Source of the DNA: Cordylochernes scorpioides
Taxonomy: Eukaryota; Arthropoda; Arachnida; Pseudoscorpiones; Chernetidae
NCBI GenBank assembly: GCA_030710605.1
Contig: CP092874.1
Location: forward strand, 39,566,164 to 39,630,163
Reading direction: 5' to 3'
DNA: 64,000 nt
Shown: piece by piece, positions 1-8,969 of the stretch
How positions within the stretch are numbered: position 1 is the first letter of the stretch
Layout of the letters: every line of letters starts with the position of its first letter
The notes under the pieces: generated by a model
What the model saw: the letters and a program-made list of their open reading frames with translations, nothing else
What the model was told of the DNA's origin: nothing
Databases searched by the model: none
Program-made: the position numbers and the translations under genes

Positions 1-118
1 CCTTTTATAAATTTGTAGGATGGTTGAAACACGCTCTGGTAAGATGCAAGACCCAGCACAGGAGAGAATCCAGGCTGAAGAGTCTGCCAAGCCGCAACCT
101 GGTGCAACAATAGAGAGG
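1..118 (+). other. unassigned segment with short open frame
   Basis: A short frame beginning at 20 (MVETRSGK...) stays open across this segment and runs into the MITE end that follows. Charged N-termini of this kind occur in some retrotransposon gag proteins, but no domain is visible here. It is probably the edge of a repeat that continues outside the window. Confidence 0.15.
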
Positions 119-145
119 TGTCCGTTAAAGGAAGGTTCTACTGTA
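119..145 (+). mobile_element. MITE right-end fragment (CAGTAGAACCT family)
   Basis: The segment ends in ggttctactg followed by ta, which is the right terminal repeat of the MITE seen whole at 15589-15749 and 33869-34026. Only this end survives. It abuts the same LINE remnant that adjoins the MITE at the other loci. Confidence 0.6.
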
Positions 146-590
146 TTACCTTTCTGTCATCTAACTTACCTTCTATATATAACAATTTTAGAAACACACT
201 GTTTACTTTTAAATATCTAACACTTGGTAGATATGAGCTAAACCTTTTCGATACAGTTCCTCCCTCACTACTATGGACGAAAGTGAATAATTTAGAATTG
301 AATTACCGATTTGTCAACCCAATTAACTATGAAATAATGATGACAGCAGTTCGTTGGAATAATTCTTTAATCAAATATATTAAAATTAGTTCTGGTGTAA
401 TCCAGGTCACACCATTATCTTAATGTTTATTCTTTCTCTTCATAAATAATCTAATTGAAATATTTGCTTATTCAAATTTGACAATGAATACATTTACCTA
501 AATTTGGATACATTTACCTTCTCTTCTACACGGATGATTTAGATTTACTTGATGATTCTAAAATTAACTACAAATTGTATATATACTAGT
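146..590 (+). pseudogene. decayed non-LTR reverse transcriptase remnant, copy a
   Basis: This is a paralogue of the remnants at 34029-34378 plus 35985-36090, 61872-62221 plus 63636-63740, and 15100-15588 on the minus strand. Across shifting frames it reads like an RT core. A VIQ-x-TPLS stretch, corresponding to the conserved QG-x-x-LSP region, is followed by an FINNLIE helix near 430-470. Further on comes an LYTDD-like box near 526-545, in the place of the catalytic YADD. Stops and frameshifts are frequent, so it is not functional. At 486-499 it keeps the target sequence (one base different) uninterrupted by the tandem array found at the 34 kb and 62 kb copies. The clade cannot be assigned. 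Confidence 0.6.
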
Positions 591-805
591 ATATATACAC
601 CTGGTACAGGCCATGATAATCATGGTGGGAAGAGGTAGGCGACTGCTTTTACTGTAAGTGCTCCACATGTCTACACATGTGAAAAGCATTTCGACTTTGC
701 ACTTACAAATGTGTCGGAGCTCCGTTTGGTTACCTGCACTCGCTGGTGGGGTTCGGTTTTTGCAAGAATCGGGGGCCATTTGAGTTTTTTTTTTCACAGA
801 AAAAA
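591..805. other. no gene recognised
   Basis: The segment contains TA-rich sequence, then moderately GC-rich sequence with an imperfect palindrome around 640-680 (cacatgtctacacatgtg). No conserved protein or RNA is seen. It may be the body of the SINE whose tRNA-like head lies at 806-880. Confidence 0.3.
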
Positions 806-880
806 TTGGCCAATGCGAGAATCCAACCCGGTTCGTAGAGGTCGAAAACCAACGGTTTAGACCATCCTTCCACCGACCCC
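806..880 (-). mobile_element. tRNA-like head of a SINE
   Basis: On the minus strand the segment starts GGTCGGTGGAAGGATGGTC, resembling a tRNA A-box region. It later contains GGGTTGGATTCTC, resembling a B box. The acceptor stem is not intact, which fits a tRNA-derived SINE rather than a tRNA gene. The head resembles those at 35198-35369 and 2456-2635. The family assignment is tentative. Confidence 0.35.
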
Positions 881-1283
881 CTTGAATTAAAGTAAATCGA
901 AAATGATGATTTTCGAAATGGTGGAAAGGAGGCGCGTTCTGAAAAAAATTGGGAACATGATCATGCCGTGTAATTGTTATATTATATATACTTCTGTGGA
1001 CCAATCTATTAGAATCCTGAATGGGACGAGTGTCTTCAATAAAGGCTTTTTATGGTTGTTTTTGCAAATGAAATTTTTGAAAATGATTTTGCTATTTTTC
1101 AATTACTGAAGGATATTTAGATACAAGGACATAGTAGAGGCCATCTACTACTCAAATTATAATTTTTAACCATATTTTTTCATTTTGTAAAATAAAAAAT
1201 TAACATTCAATATATGAAATTATTAAATTTAATTTAAAAAAAAATATTTATTTTCAGAGAGAATTTTATCCCTATATACTAAA
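881..1283. other. no gene recognised
   Basis: AT-rich sequence with short chance open frames (for example 903-1109) that show no domain, codon bias or repetition elsewhere in the window. Confidence 0.4.
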
Positions 1284-1334
1284 ATATAGTCACGAGCGTC
1301 TTTCCACCGTCATCGGCCGCTTCTGTCACGGATG
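1284..1334. repeat. left member of a 50-bp direct repeat flanking the tRNA
   Basis: It is nearly identical to 1523-1572: both begin tatagtcacgagcg and end tctgtcacggatg. The pair brackets the tRNA-Tyr gene at a distance of about 240 bp. Confidence 0.75.
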
Positions 1335-1362
1335 CGCGCGCATCTACCAAAAAAAAAAAAAC

Positions 1363-1451
1363 TCCCTCGAGCCGTATTTGAACCAGCGACCAAAGGATCA
1401 CCGCTTAATTACATCTACAGTCCTCTGCTCTGCCAACTGAGCTATCGAGGG
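1363..1451 (-). tRNA. tRNA-Tyr (GTA) with a short intron
   Basis: On the minus strand a perfect 7-bp acceptor stem (CCCTCGA with TCGAGGG) is followed by TA, a D arm (GCTCAGTTGGCAGAGC), and a 5-bp anticodon stem (GAGGA with TCCTT). The anticodon loop is CTGTAGA with GTA at 34-36. An intron of about 16 nt sits directly after G37, the canonical position in eukaryotic nuclear tRNA-Tyr genes. The T loop is TTCAAAT. The discriminator is A, followed within two bases by a run of 12 T on the transcribed strand, a strong RNA polymerase III terminator. One flaw is visible: base 61 is A where C would close the top pair of the T stem. The gene is probably functional or only recently lost. The direct repeats on either side suggest it travelled inside a repeat. 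Confidence 0.85.
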
Positions 1452-1522
1452 ATCCGAACTTTATGAATAAGTTTACCTTATAAAGTCAACTAATCCTATT
1501 TCTACATATTTCTATATATATA

Positions 1523-1572
1523 TATAGTCACGAGCGTCTTTCCACCGTCATCGGCCGCCTCTGTCACGGATG
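1523..1572. repeat. right member of the 50-bp direct repeat
   Basis: Partner of 1284-1334. It is followed by a GC-rich stretch (1573-1690) with no recognisable gene. Confidence 0.75.
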
Positions 1573-1741
1573 GCCATTGGACGGGTACGATCACGTGTCA
1601 TCGTTGGCGCGCCGGTGACCTTGAGTGACGTAATGCCTCCTCCCCCCCCTGCCGGCGGCGCACGCCCGTTGGCTGCCGGCGAGCACGTACATAGTCAGAT
1701 AAAGCACATAGGCTATAGTTATTAACTAATATATGCATTTA
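1573..1741. other. GC-rich segment, no gene recognised
   Basis: Markedly richer in G and C than its surroundings, with a run of nine C and several CG-rich words. No open frame or RNA fold was recognised. Confidence 0.4.
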
Positions 1742-1834
1742 TTTAAGGCGCCAATTTATAATTGTAACAAATAGTATTTGAATAAAAACATTCAATCGGG
1801 TAAAACACGGGCGTTGCCCGGGTCATTCGGCTAG
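1742..1834 (-). repeat. family B repeat, 5' fragment
   Basis: The reverse complement starts actagccgaatgacccg and continues through the cccgggcaacgcccg hairpin. This is the 5' end of the family seen whole at 28972-29488. Only about 90 bp remain. Confidence 0.8.
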
Positions 1835-1837
1835 TAT

Positions 1838-2753
1838 ATATATAAAAGTCAGTGTATGTATGTACGAGTATGTATGTATGTGTGTTTGTTCCTATGTCGG
1901 CTATACACGTCCACAATACGTAACTAATCTGACTAAAATTTTAACTGTATATCGAGTAGAATTTGGAAAAACTTATAGTGAAAATTTCAGTTCTCTAACC
2001 CGAATATTTTTCGAGTTATTTACAAATTGCCTTGCGAATTTGCCTATTCGCTCGCAAGCAGCGCCTCTAGCGGTGAAAATGGGAGGTAATATCAGCTGAC
2101 CTAATGTACATGTAAAACGTGTTTCAACAGGACATAGAGAAAAATCTGGAAGAGATATTTATCGGATTTTTAGCCAAGAAAATTTGAAATTGATAGGTTC
2201 TGGACAAAAATAGCTGTATTTTATTCAGAAAATGATCATGACAATATTGCTGTATCATGTTTGATTATCAGATACAAAATTTTAACTGAAACAATTTCAA
2301 AAAGCAGAGACCACGGGTGAGGCCAGTTCATTTTTAGTGTGCAAGAACAAAATTCTAACAGAAAAAAACATTCATTCGAGCAGAAGACACAAAGCCAGAT
2401 CATCTTTCTATAAAAATATCGCTTCTCAGACACAAAGTTTGGAGCGGGACGTTTCCTGGTTCAAATTCACATAAATAGGTACCGCTCAGCAAGAGCAACC
2501 TAGTTAATGATAATTGAACAATGAATAATATGTGAAGGTTATTCACATATTAAACAAAATTTTAACGCGGGATTCAATACCGGTTCATGACTGTCGGGAA
2601 TCGAGGGGGTTACCCTCTCATCCACCGACTTTGTTGCGGGACGTTTCACAAGAGTGACATCCACGGCGCCAATTTATAATTTTAACGAATAGTATTTGAA
2701 TAAAAACATTTAATCGGGTAAAACCCGGGCGTTGCCCGGGTCATTCGGCTAGT
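1838..2753 (-). repeat. family B repeat carrying a SINE
   Basis: This is a longer minus-strand family B copy. Its TA-rich 3' end lies at 1838 and its 5' hairpin (gggcgttgccc on the plus strand) at 2727-2752. The shared GGCGCTGCTTGCGAG box is present near 2050-2065 (reverse strand). It is interrupted by the SINE at 2456-2635. It differs from the plus-strand copies by small indels that break any shared reading frame. Confidence 0.75.
2456..2635 (-). mobile_element. tRNA-derived SINE (family S1) with target duplication
   Basis: A 180-bp insert is flanked by the direct repeat gcgggacgtttc (2444-2455 and 2636-2647). It lies within a family B copy whose sequence resumes after the repeat. The minus strand begins with a tRNA-like head (GTCGGTGGATGAGAGGG) and has a T-arm-like B box. 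It is the same family as 35198-35369. Confidence 0.8.
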
Positions 2754-2920
2754 TTAATATATATTCATGAATTTTTTAAAAAATCACCTTTTGTTCATGT
2801 CCAAAAACTTAGTTTGATAAAAACAAAATCTATTTTTGTGTTTTTATTTATGTGTATCAAATAAACATAAAATTTAAAATGTGTATAAATATACTCTTGT
2901 ATATATTTGAAATTTTCACA
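2754..2920. other. AT-rich flank, no gene
   Basis: AT-rich sequence leading into the ankyrin pseudogene. The last 35 bp, about 2886 onward, align with the flank of the second copy near 38290-38325. Confidence 0.4.
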
Positions 2921-2923
2921 ATG

Positions 2924-4123
2924 AAGATTACTAATTCTACAAACATGATATCTCTATTACAACAAGCATCTCAGGAGGCCAGAAATTTGTGGTTATTTCT
3001 TTAATAAGACAAGGAATAGATATAAATGCTAGGTTTCGATTTGGTGTTACAGCCTTACATGAATGTTAAAAATATGGCCATGTTGATACAGCTCGTGTAT
3101 TGATAGAAGCTGGTGCTGAGGTCAATAGAAAGAATAACAACAACTATTCAACACCTTTAGATCTGGCTATACTTGGTAAACATGTCGAAATGGTCAAGTT
3201 ACTCTTGGAATCAGGAGCTCATGTAAACAGCACAAGTCATTGGGGAACCACGCCTTTATATTTATCATGTTTTTATGCCCCAAATGGGGAAATCGCTAAT
3301 ATTCTAATTGAATATGGGGCTGATGTAAATCAAAGAGTAGATGAAAATTCCAGGGCTATTTTGCATTGTATAAGTGAAGTAAATGGTGCTCACATCTTAA
3401 TAAGAAATGGAGCTTTAATTGATATACAAGATTCTATTGGCTATACCCCATTGCACAGGGCTATTCTAAGAGGCAATATAGAAATGGTTATGTTTTTACT
3501 TTCGAAAGGAGCGGATCCTAACACAATGGATTATTTCAACAACAGTTATCCATTACACACAGCTATATATCGTTGTGATCTAAATGTCGCCGAGCTGTTG
3601 ATCTTCGGTGGGGCAGATCTTTTTATCAAGTTTAATGGATTAAGTTTTTTAAATCAAGCCATAGATTACCATTACATAGATTTGGCAAAGTTAATAATCA
3701 TGCATATGGTCGTAAAAAAACCAAGTCACTTGAAGCCTGAGATTTTGCAAATGAACCGACACTATCAAAATATTGGGACGACTGCCAAGCTGAAGTTGAA
3801 TATATGGACAAGACCGTCATCGGGCAAAGCACCATTACCTACCGCAAGTTTGTCCTGGAATCCTGTGAGAACAAGCTGGCACTATACTTGTCCCATAAAA
3901 CCACTCGGGTGAAGAAAACTCTATCCAATATTAGTGTTCTGAATAAAGAACTCAATATATATTCTCTGCCGATCAGAAAAAAAGTTACTATGGGTAAAAA
4001 AAGAAAGACATTACTTGACAAAATGAAGACGTTTGTGAAAACGACCAAGCTAAAGCATCTGAGTTTTACTACAAAAGCAAAAGTTGTACAATGTGTTTGG
4101 AGAATTACCTCATAGAGAATATC
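2924..4123 (+). pseudogene. ankyrin-repeat protein pseudogene, copy 1
   Basis: A run of ankyrin repeats of about 33 residues (TPLDLAILGKHVEMVKLLLESGA, TPLHRAILRGNIEMVMFLLSKGADPN and others) covers roughly 2990-3700. A non-ankyrin C-terminal region of about 110 residues follows. The reading frame is broken at four places. There is a one-base loss near 2980, a TAA at 3067-3069, a frameshift near 3750, and a two-base gain near 4094. The longest intact piece is 3100-3912, whose last 50 residues are out of frame. Comparison with the inverted copy at 37085-38285 shows that the lesions differ, so both decayed independently from an intact ancestor. The C-terminal region has spaced Trp, Cys, Glu and Lys-Leu-Ala-Tyr features reminiscent of PRANC domains, which follow ankyrin repeats in poxviruses, Wolbachia and parasitoid wasps. 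This likeness is suggestive only. Confidence 0.8.
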
Positions 4124-4517
4124 AAGTGAAATCTACAATTTTAGTGTAAAGATGATTATTTCTAAAATTACATATTTTCTGAAGTCAACACCGAAAAGTA
4201 GAAGATAACTCTTAACTTTCGAAGTCTTTACTGTAATATAAATGTAAATGGTCCAAATTTATGTACTTTATTCTTTCTAATTGTTTTGTAAATATACTAG
4301 TTTAACAGTCTGTTCAATGTAAGAATCAAGAATGATGATCGGGCTTAAGACTTATAAAAGTGTTATATTTAAATATGTGAATAAATAAAGTATGCCTGAG
4401 AGACTATAAGATTTTCTAATAAATCTTCTTCTCTATAAGCCAAATATGTAAAATAAAAATGAATATCAAGATACAACTTTCCTCAAATTATTTATTTATT
4501 CTCTAAATATATCTATT
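4124..4517. other. 3' flank of the ankyrin pseudogene
   Basis: AT-rich sequence aligning, inverted, with 36345-36590 and 37030-37085. No open frame is seen. At the other locus this flank carries a 440-bp insert (36591-37029), absent here. Confidence 0.6.
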
Positions 4518-5529
4518 ACTAGCTGATGTATCCGGCTTCCCCCGGGTTTTACCTGAGTAAAGATTGGCTAACGAACATTTGTTAAAACAATTCTCTATAA
4601 ACTTATAAAAAATAATAGATATATTTTGATAATTTGAAACTCGTAAATTTGAATATTTCGATAAAGTGAACATTATTTCCCGGTTCCTGTGTGCCGTGTC
4701 ATCCTGAATTTTGTCTTTCCTAATTTTCTACATTACAAAATCATCGTTTTATCTAGTGAACATTTTTTCCCGGTACCTTGAAAAATATTAGATAAGTTGA
4801 ATAAAATCAATATTAATTGGTTCCCTCGGTAATTGGAAGTTAAAGGAATAGTATCTTTGCCTTGGAATTGTATCATTATTCTTGTCTCAAATAAATTGCC
4901 GTGTCATCTTGAATTTTGTCTTTCCTAATTTTCTACATTATAAAATCATCGTTGTATCTAGTGAACATTTTTTCCCGGTTGGTATGCCTACAGGACGAAA
5001 CTATGCAAAAGTTTCTATATAAGTTATTTAATTTTTAGTATCGCATTTTTATATTTATTCGAATTTTATATTTAAACGATACTCTTTATTTCTTTTGATT
5101 TTTATATATCGTCTTGCACAATTATATAAACTTTTTAAAATAAAGTACAATACTTGAAATAGAATATGTTTCTTATACAATCTAAAATTAGAAAATAAAC
5201 TTTTAAATCGGTAACCTCAAGGAGATAGCCATTATAAAGAACTAATATTTGAATTAGTTTTACTTAATATATTAGCCCTGAAAGACCCAAGGTCATCAGG
5301 CGTGGAGCAGACTTCCTGCCTAAGCCTATCTCCGTCGCAATGGTGGCACTGCTTGCGAGTTAAATCTGGAAATAACTCTAAGGATATTCAAGATATTCAA
5401 GAAATTATTTTTCAGAAACCTTCCCAGTACTATACTAAATAACTTCCCAAAGTTTCATGGCGTTCCAATGAGTGGTTTGGTCAGGCATAAAGGACGGACC
5501 CACACACATACATTCATTTATATATATAT
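4518..5529 (+). repeat. family A TA-tailed repeat, chain copy 1
   Basis: It begins actagctgatgtatccggc, a slightly mutated family A start, and ends in cattcatttatatatata. It carries a decayed form of the GGGGGCGCTGCTTGCGAG box near 5340. It contains an internal duplication of the aattttgtctttcctaattt block. It is the first of four head-to-tail copies. Confidence 0.8.
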
Positions 5530-6239
5530 ACTAGCGGATGTACCCGGCTTCGCCCGGGTTTTACCCGAGTAAAGGTTTGTCTAACGAACATTTGTTAAAA
5601 CAATTCTCTATAAACTTATATAAAAAAAGATATATTTTGATAATTTGAAACTCGTAAATTTGAATCTCTCGATAAAGTGAACATTTTTCCCGGTCCCTTG
5701 AAAAATACTCGATAAATTGAATAAAATCAATATTAATTGGTTCCCTCGGTAATTGGAAGTTAAAGAATTAGTATCTTGCCTTGGAATTGTATCATTATTC
5801 TTGTCTCAAATAAATTGCCGTGTCATCCTGAATTTTGTCTTTCCTAATTTTCTACATTACAAAATCATCGTTTTATCTAGTGAACATTTTTCCCCGGGCC
5901 CTTGAACAATACTCGATAACTAACTTTGACTTGTGCGCAATTAATAGGTAGAAAATCTTACTTTTGATAAATAATCTTTAAGATAATAAACTTAGTGATA
6001 ATAAAACTTATAGATAAAAAAACTTGTTTACATCGTCGCAATGGGGGCGCTGCTTGCAAGTTAAATCTACAAATCTGCAAAGAACTCTAAGGATATTCAA
6101 GAAATTATTTTTCAGAAACCTTCCCAGTACTATACTAAATAACTTCCCAAAGTTTAATGGCGTTCCAATGAGTGGTTTGGTCAGGCATAAAGGACACACA
6201 CACACACACACACACACATACATTCATTTTTATATATAT
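5530..6239 (+). repeat. family A TA-tailed repeat, chain copy 2
   Basis: It starts exactly in the TA tail of the preceding copy with actagcggatgtacccgg, whose ACCCGG/CCGGGT arms can fold into a short hairpin. It holds the gggggcgctgcttgc box near 6043 and a CA microsatellite at 6193-6220 just before the tail. Confidence 0.85.
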
Positions 6240-7037
6240 ACTAGCGGATGTACCCGGCTTCGCCAGGGTTTTACCCGAGTAAAGGTTTGTCTAACGAACA
6301 TTTGTTAAAACAATTCTATATAAACTTATAAAAAAAAATAATAGCTATATTTTGATAATTTGAAACTCGTAAATTTGAATCTCTCGATAAAGTGAACATT
6401 TTTTTCCGGTCCCTGTGTGCCGTGTCATCCTGAATTTTGTCTTTCCTAATTTTCTACATTACAAAATCATCGTTTTATCTGGTGAACATTTTTTCCTGGT
6501 CCCTTTAAAAATACTCGATAAGTTGAATAAAATCAATAATAATTGATTCCCTCGGTAATGGGAAGTTAAAGGAATAGTATATTCGCCTTGGAATTGTATC
6601 ATTATTCTTGTCTCAACTAAATTGCCGTGTCATCCTGAAGTTTGTCTTTCCTAATTTTCTACATTACAAAATCATCATTTTATCTATTCTCCCAATATAT
6701 ATGTTGTAGATAAATGATGAAACTAATTTTGACTTGTGCGCAATAAATAGGTTGAAAATCTTACTTTTGATATATAAATAATTCAGATAATAAACTTAGT
6801 GATAATAAAACTTTTAGATAAAAAAACTTGTTATCATCGTCGCAATGGGGGCGCTGCTTGCGAGTTAAATCTACAAATCTGCAAATAACTCTAAAGATAT
6901 TCAAGCAATTATTTTTCGAAAACCTTTCCGGAGATATACCTAATAATATCCCAAAATTTCACGGCGATTGAATGTATGGTTTTTGAATCTATAGAGTACA
7001 CACAGACAGACATTCACTTTTATATATATATAGATAG
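6240..7037 (+). repeat. family A TA-tailed repeat, chain copy 3
   Basis: Third head-to-tail copy, with the gggggcgctgcttgcgag box near 6846. The tail is attcacttttatatatatat at about 7013-7032. Confidence 0.85.
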
Positions 7038-7436
7038 ACTAGCGGACGTACCCGGCTTCGCCCGGGTTTTATCCGAGTAAAGGTTTGTCTAACGAACATT
7101 AGTTAAAACAATTCTCTATAAACTTATAAAGAAGAAGATATATTTTGATAATTTGAAACTCGTAAATTTGAATCTCTCGATAAAGTGAACATTTTTTCCC
7201 GGTCCCTTGTCTCAAATAAATTGCTGTGTCATCCTGAATTTTGTCTTTCCTAATTTCTACATTACAAAATCATCGTTTTATCTAGTGAACATTTTTTTCC
7301 CAGTCCCTTGAAAAATACTCGATAACTAACTTTGACTTGTGCGCAATTAATAGGAAGAAAAATCTTACTTTTGATAAATAATCTTTAAGATAATAAACTT
7401 AGTGATAATATAGAAGATAGAAGATTAGTATCACAT
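7038..7436 (+). repeat. family A TA-tailed repeat, chain copy 4 (3'-truncated)
   Basis: Fourth head-to-tail copy. It stops within the body, before the GGGGGCGCT box. The sequence then passes into the flank shared with 36230-36310. Confidence 0.8.
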
Positions 7437-7500
7437 ATATAAATAAAATGTGTGTGTGTGGGCATTTATTTAAAAAAAATCAACTAAAAGGCCAATGAAT

Positions 7501-7990
7501 ATAGTACTGGTAGAATTACCGAAAAATGAACATAACAAGAAAATTTACAGAATAACTGAACTTCTCTATCAGAAAATTGCAGTATAATCTTTCAGAACAA
7601 CAAACCGTGTGACTCAATGCTTCAACTGCCAGGGTTTCGGGCACTGTCAACTCAACTTCTTCCTGAAACCAAAATGCATCAAGTGTGCCGAGGAGCACCA
7701 TTTGAAGGACTATCCAAGAAAGTCAAGACAACTTTCCCCAAAGTGTGCAAACTGCGAAGAAGCGCACACAGCCAATTACCGCGGATGCCCTAAGTTTCCA
7801 AGAGTACATCAGCAACAGCCATAAACCCTGGTCAGTACAAACCTAACAACCCAATTCCTATTTCAAAAAGATCTGAAACACTGCAGAAAATTGTAGAACA
7901 ACAAAATAAAAGCAATGCTGAGGTTGCGACAAGAAAAACTTGCTCTGAAACTAAGGACCTATGTGAAAAATTGATGCAAGTAACAAAACA
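7501..7990 (+). pseudogene. LINE ORF1 fragment (CCHC zinc knuckles)
   Basis: From 7609 the frame reads CFNCQGFGHCQLNFFLKPKCIKCAEEHH..., followed by another knuckle at 7747-7790. These match the three knuckles of the full ORF1 at 51439-52629. One knuckle cysteine is replaced by phenylalanine and a stop lies at 7822. ORF1 proteins of Jockey elements bind their RNA. Confidence 0.85.
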
Positions 7991-7998
7991 TACCTACA

Positions 7999-8760
7999 AT
8001 GAATTGCAAATTACCTTTTAAAATTATTGCTTGGAATTGTAGCGGAATCAGATCAATCAGATTATTGCACTTTTTAGAAGATAACTCAATAGACATTGCT
8101 CTGCTCAGTGAAACTCACCTTAAACCCTCAATTGATCTAAAGTTCAGGAACTATCAAACCATTAGAACTGACCGAATTACAGGAAAAGGTGGGGGAAAAG
8201 CCATCATTATAAAATCCTTTTTTAAATATAAAAATATATTCATACTTCAAACTTGGAAAATACTTTAATTTTGATAAAACCAGATGGAAAAATCCTCTTG
8301 CAAATCTCAGCAATTTATTAGAAGCCTGATTCACCATTATTGGAAGAAGATTTGAACCAACTGATAAAACACAACCACGCAATAATCGTTGCAGGAGACT
8401 GGAACTCCAAACACCCTCTTTGGGGATCAAGGATTTCTAAAAACAGCGGAATCGTGCTGCACAATTTCTCTGAAAGAGAAAGCCTCGACATTGTCGCACC
8501 TTCGTCACCCACGCATTACAGTCCACTCGGCAATCCCGATTTCCTAGACTTCGCTGTTCTTAAAAACATTCCCTGGACCCCAAAGGCCAAAACCACCGAC
8601 GATTTATCATCTGACCATCTCCCTGTAATTTTTGAATTGAATTGTCCAAAGGATGAATTCACAACCCAGTTCAGCCGAGTAACTAATTGGGTTCATTTTC
8701 AACAAGATCTAATCTCCACCACGCCCCCCAGACTCCCCTTGAAAACTGAAGTAGACATTG
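7999..8760 (+). pseudogene. LINE ORF2, APE-type endonuclease fragment
   Basis: It begins IIAWNCSGIRS, the metal-binding start of APE-type endonucleases. It continues with IDIALLSETHL, a GDWNSKHPLWG box (8396-8428) and SSDHLPVIFELN (8607-8642), the last carrying the catalytic Asp-His pair. A six-base loss near 8055 and a frameshift near 8250 break it. The gypsy insertion follows in the codons after VDI. Confidence 0.85.
8756..8760. other. target-site duplication, left
   Basis: cattg here and again at 13067-13071. The uninterrupted LINE sequence at about 50680 (reverse strand) has it once. Confidence 0.85.
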
Positions 8761-8969
8761 TGTTATGTTTGTTGAATTAATGACAAAGGCCAGTTTAAAG
8801 GTTATACGGTGAAGAAGGAAACATAGTTTATTTACTTTTAAAATATACGCGTGGTCTCATGCCACCACTCGAGATAGGCTTACTTTCTCTCTACCTCCGC
8901 GCATGCGGGGCGGATATGTCACGTCCGGGCGCGCGGACACGTCACGTCCGGTGACGTCACGACATCACA
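8761..8969 (-). repeat. 3' LTR of the 8.8-13.1 kb gypsy element
   Basis: Nearly identical to 12857-13066. On the minus strand it begins TGTGATG and ends CATAACA. The integrase frame ends inside it at 8919. Confidence 0.95.

Noticed and set aside
564-1004. A 146-codon minus-strand frame
   Set aside because: It spans a tRNA-like SINE head and part of a TA-rich repeat, and has no domain.
4518-4540. CTGATGT at the start of a family A repeat as a hammerhead core
   Set aside because: The consensus of the family is CGGATGT, no GAAA partner strand is placed to pair, and the required A9 is absent.
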